Virus record (IMG/VR): IMGVR_UViG_3300009164_000047
Span: 1 to 64,000 of that record
Source of the DNA: a virus
Length of the DNA stretch: 64,000 nucleotides
Reading direction: 5' to 3' (one strand)
Part shown: piece by piece, positions 39,927 through 47,496 of the stretch
How positions within the stretch are numbered: position 1 is the first letter of the stretch
Layout: every line of letters starts with the position of its first letter
Notes under the pieces: model-generated
The model's database searches: none
What the model was told of the DNA's origin: nothing
What the model saw: the letters and a program-made list of their open reading frames with translations, nothing else
Translations under genes and position numbers: made by a program

Positions 39927-39934
39927 GATAAATA
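39927..39934 (+). promoter_or_regulatory. T4-type late promoter motif (GATAAATA)
   Basis: GATAAATA sits just after the giant gene's stop codon and only 7 bases before the 46-residue ORF. A transcript starting about 6-7 bases downstream would leave almost no leader for that ORF but a normal one for the gene at 40082. Confidence 0.5.
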
Positions 39935-39941
39935 AACTATT

Positions 39942-40082
39942 ATGAACGAAAAACCAGAAAATACGGCAGAAACTAAGGAAGTAAAACCCAATGAACAAAG
40001 CGGATTTTACTTTAGTTCCTTCCTCAAGATTACTGATCCCAATACTAAGGAAATTCTAGTGCAAGTCAGGGGCGATAACTAA
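39942..40082 (+). CDS. 46-residue protein related to the next structural protein's N-terminus
   Basis: A short ORF from the ATG at 39942 to the TAA at 40080-40082, whose final A is the first base of the next ATG. The first half is Glu/Lys/Asn-rich. The second half reads FSSFLKITDPNTKEILVQVR, which parallels GFVKLTDPNTGEVLLDKK at the start of the following protein. It is probably a duplicated beta-hairpin attachment module. The tight one-base overlap supports real translation. Confidence 0.6.
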   Translation: MNEKPENTAETKEVKPNEQSGFYFSSFLKITDPNTKEILVQVRGDN

Positions 40083-40699
40083 TGTCAATACAAAATATGT
40101 TAAAAATTGAAGGATTTGTCAAATTGACCGACCCTAACACAGGTGAAGTCTTACTGGACAAAAAGAATGCAATCCACTATGAGAACATTTCCCAAGCTAT
40201 TGCAGACGCACTTAGTAACCGAGGTTACGGCGGAATCTATAAGATGGCATTTGGCAACGGAGGAACTAGCGTAGATGATACAGGTATTATTACGTATTTG
40301 CCCCCAAATACAGTGGGTATTAATGCAAGTTTATACAATCAGACTTATACTAAGATTGTAGATGATACTAGTATTTTAAATACTGACCCCTCAAGAAATA
40401 AAATGATTATCAGTCATGTTACTGGTAAAGTTTATACCGACATTATCGTGCAGTGTTTACTAGACTTTGGTGAACCCAATGGACAGACAGCGTTTGATAA
40501 TGGTACTCAAACAGAATCATCGTACACCTTTGACGAAATGGGTATTTTAGCTGGATATGGAATGGATACGTCTGGTAATGAACAGACAAGACTATTAACT
40601 CATGTGATTTTTCACCCCGTTCAAAAAAGTTTGAACAGACAAATACAATTGGACTACACAATCAGGATTCAAAGCTTGACAAACGTAGTTACAATTTAA
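40082..40699 (+). CDS. Conserved virion structural protein of T4-like marine phages
   Basis: A 205-residue protein with a pattern I recognise from T4-like marine phages as a virion protein without a T4 number: GFVKLTDPNTGEVLLDKKNA, HYENISQAIADALSNRGYGG, IYKMAFGNGGTSVDDTGIIT and HVTGKVYTDIIVQCLLDFGE. The likely fold is a beta sandwich. It lies between the giant baseplate protein and the tail fibre-like genes, so a baseplate-periphery or fibre-connector role is reasonable. The precise function is unknown. Confidence 0.7.
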   Translation: MSIQNMLKIEGFVKLTDPNTGEVLLDKKNAIHYENISQAIADALSNRGYGGIYKMAFGNGGTSVDDTGIITYLPPNTVGINASLYNQTYTKIVDDTSILNTDPSRNKMIISHVTGKVYTDIIVQCLLDFGEPNGQTAFDNGTQTESSYTFDEMGILAGYGMDTSGNEQTRLLTHVIFHPVQKSLNRQIQLDYTIRIQSLTNVVTI

Positions 40700-40707
40700 G
40701 ATAAATA
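40700..40707 (+). promoter_or_regulatory. T4-type late promoter motif (GATAAATA)
   Basis: GATAAATA begins one base after the preceding stop codon and ends 26 bases before the ATG of the fibre-like gene at 40734. Confidence 0.6.
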
Positions 40708-40733
40708 TTTAAAGACTCTGGAGCAACAAGCAA

Positions 40734-41945
40734 ATGGCATATACAATTATTAGAAGTAACGGTAGTACGTTAACTACTATTCAAGACGGTACAATCAATA
40801 CTACTAGTACCTCACTATCACTACCCGGTCGTAGCTGGTCAGGATATGGACAAGCATTTGATACAAACTTTGTTCGTATTACTGAAAGTTTTGCCGCAGG
40901 TAGTCCTCCTGCTAACCCACTGAAGGGTCAATTGTGGTACAATACATCGACTAATACATTGAACGTTTGTCCGGCAGACGGTACGCTAACTGCAAGTTCT
41001 TGGTTGACGTTAACATCAACTAGCACTTCAGGTACTGCTACTCTTGCTAACGTAACTGTTACTGGAAATTTATCTGCTAATAACATTAGCGTGGGTAATT
41101 TAATCAGCGGCGATATTCTTAATGTTCGTTTAGCTAACGTATCCGGTACAATGACTGCTACTACAGGTAATATTACTACTGGTACTATTAGCACATTAAC
41201 TACACGCACAATAACAACAGGTAGCGCAACAACAACTGGTACATTGACAGGCGCGTGGTCTGTTTATGGTAATACTTCTGGTAATGCACTTTCTATTGTT
41301 AACGGTAATATTGCGTTCACTGCAAGCAGTGTTAATGGTATTCGTTGCGACAACTACATGTATGCAAACGGTGTACAATTTAATCCATCAGGTACATATA
41401 CAAACGCAAACGTTGCTGACTATTTGACTGGCGCGAATAGTATTGCACAATTTACAGGTAATATTGCTCCAAGACAAGTTACAACAACTCGTTTAGCAGG
41501 CGGCGGAACAGTTGCAGGTGTATGGACATTAGAAACTGGCGCAAGATTTCAAGCAACATTCGCTGACTTGGCAGAACGTTATTCGGCTGATGCAATCTAT
41601 GATGTTGGTACAGTTGTTGAATTAGGCGGTGACAAAGAAGTTACTGCTGTTAAAGAAGATTTAAGTTCAGATGTCTTTGGAGTTGTATCAAATAGCTATG
41701 CTTACTTATTGAATCAAGGTGCAGGCAATGATGAAACTCACCCTGCGGTTGCATTAGTTGGTCGTGTTCTAGTCAAAGTACAAGGACATGTTAAAAAGAA
41801 TGATCGCTTAGTAAGCGCAGGAAACGGTTATGCACGTGCAGCCAATCTTGAAGAAGTTACTGCATATAATACTATTGGACGAAGTTTATCTAATAAAGAC
41901 ACAGATGGTCCAGGTACGGTAGAAGCAGTAGTAAGCATAAGATAA
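40734..41945 (+). CDS. Tail fibre-like protein with conserved C-terminal domain
   Basis: A 403-residue protein. The N-terminal 80 residues (GRSWSGYGQAFDTNFVRITE, NPLKGQLWYNTSTNTLNV) are a virion attachment domain common in T4-like marine phages. Residues about 100-230 are Thr/Asn/Gly/Ser-rich short repeats (TVTGNLSANNISVGNL) typical of trimeric fibre shafts. The C-terminal 140 residues (FADLAERYSADAIYDVGTVV, GVVSNSYAYLLN, VGRVLVKVQGHVKKNDRLVS) form a domain shared by many phage fibres that resembles autoproteolytic/chaperone-type end domains; cleavage here is not established. A role in host contact is inferred. Confidence 0.65.
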   Translation: MAYTIIRSNGSTLTTIQDGTINTTSTSLSLPGRSWSGYGQAFDTNFVRITESFAAGSPPANPLKGQLWYNTSTNTLNVCPADGTLTASSWLTLTSTSTSGTATLANVTVTGNLSANNISVGNLISGDILNVRLANVSGTMTATTGNITTGTISTLTTRTITTGSATTTGTLTGAWSVYGNTSGNALSIVNGNIAFTASSVNGIRCDNYMYANGVQFNPSGTYTNANVADYLTGANSIAQFTGNIAPRQVTTTRLAGGGTVAGVWTLETGARFQATFADLAERYSADAIYDVGTVVELGGDKEVTAVKEDLSSDVFGVVSNSYAYLLNQGAGNDETHPAVALVGRVLVKVQGHVKKNDRLVSAGNGYARAANLEEVTAYNTIGRSLSNKDTDGPGTVEAVVSIR

Positions 41946-41957
41946 GGGATACAGGAA

Positions 41958-42953
41958 ATGGCATATCAATCAACTGGATTAATTCAATCTTCAGATTACA
42001 ATACCTATCTAGGTAGTGTAACCGGAGTTACTCCAAACACAATTAATGGATTCTTTGCGACGGGGACCAGTAGATATGGATATGGACAAACTGCACTACC
42101 GCAAGTAGGCCCTACAGACAAAATTACTTCTGCACGTTGGGTCAATTTAATTAATAACATTGTTGCCGCATCTAGTCATCAAGGAACTTCAGTAACTACA
42201 ATTCCATTAACTGACTATGAAATTGGTGACACTATTATAACTAGTTTACAAGGTGGAACATCAAATAGTATTTTTGCAGTTGACATTGCAACATTGTTTA
42301 ATAACATAAATAATGCGGCTGCTCAAGGAAGTACCACTACCTATAGTTCAACTAGTACTTCTACGTGGTCAACACAAATGACTGCATTGTTCACTATTAC
42401 ATTTGCATCAGCCGATGCTACACGTTATTTCTTTAATGCAGGTGGACAAATCGCAATTAACTTATCACATCCTGCAGGATCAGGCATTAATTCATTGTGG
42501 AATACTTTGGGTACTCAGTCAGGTACGTTAGTATTAAGTGCACCTGATTCAGGTACTGTTCGTATTGCCGGTACAAACTACAATGGATTTCAGAAAGTCG
42601 GGGGTTCAGGTAGCCCATTAATTAATGCAACTAGTACAGGATACTATGCACTTAGTAGTACATGGCAAACAATGTATAAACAGGCTGCAAGTTCTGGGAT
42701 TTCAAACTATCTACAAAGCTATTTGAGTGTTAGTATGAAAACAAACGGAACTCGCGGCTCATACGGTGATAAAGGTAACATTATTTATGTTGCTGTTAAA
42801 TGGGATCAAGTCCCTGATGGTGGCTCTACTCTATTAAGTGCAGTAGGAACCACAGCAAGTCTTACAATTAGACCGCCCGCAAGTACATATATTACCAATA
42901 CATGGGGAACTCCTGCAGTTACTTATGTGATGGGTACTAATATTGGCTATTAA
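41958..42953 (+). CDS. Virion tail/fibre-associated structural protein
   Basis: A 331-residue protein rich in Ser, Thr, Gly and Asn, starting MAYQSTGLIQSSDYNTYLGS. A short helical N-terminal section (DKITSARWVNLINNIVAAS) precedes beta-rich sequence with ATRYFFNAGGQIAINLSHPA and GNIIYVAVKWDQVPDGG. It matches my memory of uncharacterised virion proteins that follow fibre genes in T4-like marine phages. No enzymatic motif is visible. The ATG follows AGGAA by four bases. Confidence 0.6.
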   Translation: MAYQSTGLIQSSDYNTYLGSVTGVTPNTINGFFATGTSRYGYGQTALPQVGPTDKITSARWVNLINNIVAASSHQGTSVTTIPLTDYEIGDTIITSLQGGTSNSIFAVDIATLFNNINNAAAQGSTTTYSSTSTSTWSTQMTALFTITFASADATRYFFNAGGQIAINLSHPAGSGINSLWNTLGTQSGTLVLSAPDSGTVRIAGTNYNGFQKVGGSGSPLINATSTGYYALSSTWQTMYKQAASSGISNYLQSYLSVSMKTNGTRGSYGDKGNIIYVAVKWDQVPDGGSTLLSAVGTTASLTIRPPASTYITNTWGTPAVTYVMGTNIGY

Positions 42954-42977
42954 AATAAAACCATAAACAAATAATCC

Positions 42978-42985
42978 TATAAATA
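42978..42985 (+). promoter_or_regulatory. T4-type late promoter, perfect TATAAATA
   Basis: An exact TATAAATA match 17 bases before the ATG at 43003, with CGGAGGAG as a strong ribosome-binding site in between. It drives the overlapping modification-gene operon that follows and is the best late promoter in the window. Confidence 0.8.
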
Positions 42986-43002
42986 CTCGGAGGAGTATTA
43001 CT

Positions 43003-43308
43003 ATGGATATTGGAAATTTAATTGTAACAGCTAAAAACAGATTTAATCATAATTCTGCTAAAAAATACCTAAAAGAAAAATACGACAATAAATTGATTGT
43101 TGCAGAACAGGGTGGGTTATGGAAAATCACACCTAAATTAATTGCTATTCTTGCAATATATCCATCTAAGACATTGATACTAATGGATATGTACGATAAT
43201 CCTATAACAGTAAACAAAAATGCTTTTCTAAGCAAAGTAAGTTCAGTATACGACACTGTAATGTCTGAATACCAAGCTGAATGGGAAGAACTAAAGAATA
43301 AAAGATGA
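43003..43308 (+). CDS. Conserved small hypothetical protein
   Basis: A 101-residue protein beginning MDIGNLIVTAKNRFNHNSAK, then KYLKEKYDNKLIVAEQGG and LWKITPKLIAILAIYPSK. I recall similar small proteins in T4-like cyanophages and pelagiphages, without a function. It has no signal peptide, membrane segment or metal motif. It is the first gene behind the TATAAATA promoter and overlaps the next start (ATGA), so it belongs to the modification operon. Confidence 0.65.
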   Translation: MDIGNLIVTAKNRFNHNSAKKYLKEKYDNKLIVAEQGGLWKITPKLIAILAIYPSKTLILMDMYDNPITVNKNAFLSKVSSVYDTVMSEYQAEWEELKNKR

Positions 43309-44111
43309 GTAGGGGTGCGTTACTTTTTGCCTTCAATACTGACACAGTAGATTATTTTAGTATGGCTGTGTACACGGCTAAACGCATCAATCATTTTTTA
43401 AACTTACCAGTAACCGTAATCACTGATAATATTGATAACGGACTCAATAATGATTATCAATTTGATAATATAATATACACTACTAGCGACCATACAAATT
43501 TTAAAGACAATAAAGTTTGGTTGAACAAGGGTAGATATCAAGCATTTGAAGATAGTCCTTACGATGAAACATTATTACTAGACACTGACTATATTGTCAA
43601 TTCTGATAGATTGCTATCATTGTTTTCCTACTATGATGATTTTTGCTGCCACAACTCAACCAATTATATAATGAACTCAAATGAAACACAAGAGACTATT
43701 GGTAAGCATGGCTTTAATTCATTGTGGGCAACAGTCATGTTATTCAAAAAGTCTGAAAGAGTTCATCAAATCTTCGAATGTATGAAAATGATACAAGATA
43801 ATTATGACCACTATGTAAAACTATATGGTATGTATAAAACAATGTATCGTAATGATTATTCATTGGGTATAGCACAGCATATTGTTAATGGACATGTTGA
43901 TGTTGTATCTGATTATATACCATGGGACCTACAGCATGTTGGTAAAAACATATTAGTTAAGAAGAACACCGATGCATTATTCAACACTTCATACAATATA
44001 TCATATAAACTAGATGAGCCTGACAATCAAAAGAATGAATACATCATAGTTAAAGATTTTGATTTTCATATGCTTGACAAGGATAATTTCATGGAGATTA
44101 TTAATGAATAA
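43305..44111 (+). CDS. Glycosyltransferase-like protein (GT-A type, DxD)
   Basis: A 268-residue protein with features of a GT-A fold: an N-terminal strand/helix (GALLFAFNTDTVDYFSMAVY), VTVITDN after the first helix, and a DxD motif D93-T-D95 in TLLLDTDYIVN, the usual site for metal and nucleotide-sugar binding. GRYQAFEDSPYDETLLLDTD parallels WQVYEASPYEHTIKLEADM in the next gene, so the two are paralogs. Donor and acceptor cannot be read from sequence. Its end overlaps the next start by eight bases. Confidence 0.6.
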   Translation: MSRGALLFAFNTDTVDYFSMAVYTAKRINHFLNLPVTVITDNIDNGLNNDYQFDNIIYTTSDHTNFKDNKVWLNKGRYQAFEDSPYDETLLLDTDYIVNSDRLLSLFSYYDDFCCHNSTNYIMNSNETQETIGKHGFNSLWATVMLFKKSERVHQIFECMKMIQDNYDHYVKLYGMYKTMYRNDYSLGIAQHIVNGHVDVVSDYIPWDLQHVGKNILVKKNTDALFNTSYNISYKLDEPDNQKNEYIIVKDFDFHMLDKDNFMEIINE

Positions 44112-44871
44112 GAAGGGCTTTGTGATTATGGCACAAAATACAAAGTCAGTAAACTATGTAAAATGTGCAAACGTACTATCTGATAGTATTTTAAGAGTTA
44201 TGCCAGATGCTAATGTAACCATTATAACTGATAAGATGTTGCCTTACGGAGACCTAGCACCCAAGAGTACTTGGAAGTTAATCAATGATTGGCAAGTATA
44301 TGAAGCTAGTCCATATGAACATACTATTAAATTAGAAGCAGACATGATTATCCCATCTAATATAGACTATTGGTGGGGAATCTTGGCACTGAAAGATGTT
44401 GTGGTGTGCAATACTATTCGTAACTTCAAGGGTAACATATCTGATATTAAGTTCTATCGTAAATTCATATATGATAATGAATTACCTGATGTTTATAATG
44501 CTATTACTTATTTTAAAAAGAGTGAATTTGCAAAAGATTTCTTTGATACTGTTAGAACTATCTTTGAAAATTGGGAAGAATGCAAGAAAATATTAAAATG
44601 TAATATAGACGAACCTGCAACAACAGATTGGGTATATGCGTTAGCCTGTCACATACATGGAGTAGAGAACACTACTATTCCTGCATTTACTGACATGAGT
44701 ATGGTACACATGAAACAGCACATTAATGATTTGTCAACAGAAGATTGGACAAATGAACTAGTATGTGAAATATTACCACATTGTTTGCGTGTTAATACAT
44801 TTGTACAAAGTTATCCATTTCACTATCATGTAAAAAAGTTTTCAAGTATAATAGAGAAGTCTTATGGTTGA
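44104..44871 (+). CDS. Glycosyltransferase-like protein, paralog of the preceding gene
   Basis: A 255-residue protein from the ATG at 44104 (MNKKGFVIMAQNTKSVNYVK); a longer in-frame opening upstream lies inside the previous gene. It shares the GT-A-like layout, but at the metal site reads E78-A-D80 (KLEADMIIPSN) instead of DxD; EAD variants occur in active enzymes. The C-terminal half has TDWVYALACHIHGVEN and MVHMKQHIND, with a His-rich pattern. It overlaps the following start (ATG at 44864) by eight bases. Confidence 0.58.
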   Translation: MNKKGFVIMAQNTKSVNYVKCANVLSDSILRVMPDANVTIITDKMLPYGDLAPKSTWKLINDWQVYEASPYEHTIKLEADMIIPSNIDYWWGILALKDVVVCNTIRNFKGNISDIKFYRKFIYDNELPDVYNAITYFKKSEFAKDFFDTVRTIFENWEECKKILKCNIDEPATTDWVYALACHIHGVENTTIPAFTDMSMVHMKQHINDLSTEDWTNELVCEILPHCLRVNTFVQSYPFHYHVKKFSSIIEKSYG

Positions 44872-45151
44872 GTTTAGACTATATCACGACAATGGAAAGT
44901 TTATACGTTATTCGTGTGAAGAATTAGACGGAGAATATATTGTTGTAAATGCAGAGACTTATGCCTTAGGTGATCCGCATGTACAAGTAATAGAAGGTAA
45001 GATTGAACCGCTATCTTTTGGTATGGAGTTATATAAATTAACTAAAAATAAAAAAGGTACAATATGCCCAGTAGAAGATATAGCAATTGTAGTAGATAAA
45101 TCCTACAAAGGTAAGACAAACAAATATTCATATGAACAAATTAAAAATTGA
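44864..45151 (+). CDS. Conserved small hypothetical protein
   Basis: A 95-residue protein: VEFRLYHDNGKFIRYSCEEL, then GEYIVVNAETYALGDPHVQV and EDIAIVVDKSYKGKTNKYSY. It resembles a small beta-rich protein I have seen in T4-like cyanophages next to modification genes; no function is known to me. It overlaps its neighbours by 8 and 20 bases, so translation is coupled within the operon. Confidence 0.65.
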   Translation: MVEFRLYHDNGKFIRYSCEELDGEYIVVNAETYALGDPHVQVIEGKIEPLSFGMELYKLTKNKKGTICPVEDIAIVVDKSYKGKTNKYSYEQIKN

Positions 45152-46079
45152 TATAGCAGATTTAGATTGTATCTACCTTAGTTACGATGAACCACAGAAA
45201 GAAGAATTCTGGGTTAAGATAAAGAACATGATACCCTGGGCACGTAGAGTAGACGGTGTCAAGGGTAGCGATGCCGCACACAAGGCAGCTGCCGAAGCAA
45301 GCGATACTGAACGTTTCATATTGATTGACGGTGACAACATGCCTAACATGGAGTTCTTTAATCTTACATTAGACTTTACTGATAAAGACGAAGACTTCCA
45401 ACATGCACAATATCGTTGGAGAGCTATCAATGCTATTAACGGATTGCGCTATGGTAACGGCGGCATGAGTAGTTGGACTAAAGAATATGTAATGAACATG
45501 CGTACACATGAAGCAAGTGATGGCAACGACACACATACGATTGACTTTTGTTTAGACTATAATAACAGTTTGTATTGGAGTATGTATGATTGCTACTCAA
45601 CTACATGTCCTAACTATACACCATTTCAAGCATGGCGTGCTGGATTTCGAGAAGGCGTTAAGATGTGTTTAGTTAATGGTAAAAAACCAGACATAGAAGA
45701 TTTCAAACGCAGTGTCCCCGGACGTAACTTTAACAATTTAACTATCTGGCATAACGTCGGACTAGATGCAGAGAATGGTGATTGGGCTATATATGGTGCA
45801 AGATATGGTACTTACATGACAATGTTAGAACACTGGAATGCAAAAGATGTTCAATGGTTTGATAATCTAACTAGAATATGGGGACATATAAACGATGTAA
45901 ACCCTATAAAGAATGCAGAAAGCATTGGTGAACAACTAAGAGATAAACTAGGACTACCTATATGCACAATGAGTGCTGAACAAAGCAAGTTCTTTAAACG
46001 ACATTATAACAGTGACAAACACAATCTAGGTCCTCTAGTGCGTGAGATAGATATAATCAGAAAAATAGAAGGCTGGTAA
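45132..46079 (+). CDS. Glycosyltransferase-like protein (DGD motif)
   Basis: A 315-residue protein with a GT-A-like N-terminus: WARRVDGVKGSDAAHKAAAE followed by RFILIDGDNMPN, with D66-G-D68 as the candidate metal/sugar-nucleotide site. The C-terminal half includes NGLRYGNGGMSSWTKEYVM and TPFQAWRAGFREGVKMCL. A diverged copy of the same domain forms the C-terminus of the repeat protein two genes downstream (IDGVKGRVASQHAAANAS; SPWDTWRTAFREVIKL). It is probably cytoplasmic, with no signal or membrane segment. The substrate is unknown. Confidence 0.58.
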   Translation: MNKLKIDIADLDCIYLSYDEPQKEEFWVKIKNMIPWARRVDGVKGSDAAHKAAAEASDTERFILIDGDNMPNMEFFNLTLDFTDKDEDFQHAQYRWRAINAINGLRYGNGGMSSWTKEYVMNMRTHEASDGNDTHTIDFCLDYNNSLYWSMYDCYSTTCPNYTPFQAWRAGFREGVKMCLVNGKKPDIEDFKRSVPGRNFNNLTIWHNVGLDAENGDWAIYGARYGTYMTMLEHWNAKDVQWFDNLTRIWGHINDVNPIKNAESIGEQLRDKLGLPICTMSAEQSKFFKRHYNSDKHNLGPLVREIDIIRKIEGW

Positions 46080-46080
46080 T

Positions 46081-47496
46081 ATGACAGACGAAGAAAAATA
46101 TGCAAAGCATATTACAAAAACACGTGACGAGTTGAATGAAGTTAGTCCTAGCTATTGTGTAGCTAAGTGGAAACAAGTCACCATGCATTTGCAGAATGGA
46201 CATACACATAGCTGTCATCACCCACGCACACACTTAGTTCCTGTAGAAGAATTAAAACAGAATTACAAAGCACTTCACAATACTTCATACAAGAAACAAC
46301 AACGTAAATTGATGTTAGAAGGTGTGCGTCCAAGTGAATGTGATTATTGCTGGCGTGCAGAAGATGCAGGTAATATTAGTGACAGAACATACAAAAGTGC
46401 TGACCACTCTTGGGCATATGGTCACTTAAAAGAACTACCTAAATTAGAATGGGACGCTGATATAGACCCTAGTTACGTTGAGATTAGTTTTAGTAGCGTA
46501 TGTAATTTTAAATGTAGCTATTGCAGTCCAAACATCAGTAGTCAATGGATGGAAGAAATTGAAAGATATGGTGCTTATCCAACAAGCAATAAGTTCAACA
46601 ATCTACAATGGTTTCAACAGAATGACCAGATACCTATACCTAACAACCAAGACAATCCATATGTAGATGCGTTCTGGAAATGGTGGCCTACTATGTATAC
46701 AGAACTAAAGCAATTTAGAATTACTGGTGGTGAGCCTTTACTAAGTAAAAACACATTTAGGGTACTTGATTATATCATTGAGAACCCTGCAAATATACAT
46801 TTAACATTTAGCGTAAACACGAACATGAATGTACCTGATGAATTATACAATAAGTTTATTGAAAAGTTAAAAATAATTCAGGAGCAGGGTAAGATTGGGA
46901 GTTTACAAATCTTTACAAGTGCAGAAGCACATGGAGCACAAGCAGAATATATACGTAACGGTATGAATTACGAACAATGGTTAAAGAATTTGCATCGTAT
47001 GATTAATGAAGTACCTAGAGTAGCAATTACAATTATGAGTACTTACAATATTCTAAGCATTCCTAGCTACCGGCAGTTCTTGCAGGATATGCTTGACATT
47101 AGATTACAGTATAGAGACATTGCATACAAAAATAACAGAAATCCTGTGACAATAGATATGCCTTATCTACGTCACCCATCTCATCAAGCAAGTTTCATTA
47201 TACCAGAATATTTGTTACATTATGTAGAAGAACAAATTAAATTTATGGAAGCACATCCCGAGCCTAGCACGCCTGGACAAGAATATACAGGCTTTTATGA
47301 AAATGAAATATATAAGTTGCGTAGAATTTACAATATTATCAAAGCAGAGATTGATTCCGGTAATGATAACACCACTAATCGTAAAGATTTTGTATCGTTT
47401 GTAGATGAACACGACCGTAGACGCGGTACTAATTTCTTAGAAACATATCCCCAACTAACACAGATGTACACCGAATGGAAAAATTTATTGACATAA
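46081..47496 (+). CDS. Radical SAM protein (twitch-type)
   Basis: A 471-residue radical SAM enzyme. C141, C145 and C148 (CNFKCSYC) would bind the catalytic [4Fe-4S] cluster, and TGGEPLL near 214-220 is the SAM-binding GGEP motif. Additional cysteines lie before the core: C45 in HSCHHPRTH and C87/C90 in CDYCW, which could hold an auxiliary cluster in a twitch-like domain placed N-terminally. Such proteins occur in T4-like marine phages. Family reactions include peptide and carbohydrate modification; the substrate here is unknown. Its last 22 bases overlap the repeat-protein gene, which makes that protein a candidate substrate or partner. Confidence 0.82.
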   Translation: MTDEEKYAKHITKTRDELNEVSPSYCVAKWKQVTMHLQNGHTHSCHHPRTHLVPVEELKQNYKALHNTSYKKQQRKLMLEGVRPSECDYCWRAEDAGNISDRTYKSADHSWAYGHLKELPKLEWDADIDPSYVEISFSSVCNFKCSYCSPNISSQWMEEIERYGAYPTSNKFNNLQWFQQNDQIPIPNNQDNPYVDAFWKWWPTMYTELKQFRITGGEPLLSKNTFRVLDYIIENPANIHLTFSVNTNMNVPDELYNKFIEKLKIIQEQGKIGSLQIFTSAEAHGAQAEYIRNGMNYEQWLKNLHRMINEVPRVAITIMSTYNILSIPSYRQFLQDMLDIRLQYRDIAYKNNRNPVTIDMPYLRHPSHQASFIIPEYLLHYVEEQIKFMEAHPEPSTPGQEYTGFYENEIYKLRRIYNIIKAEIDSGNDNTTNRKDFVSFVDEHDRRRGTNFLETYPQLTQMYTEWKNLLT

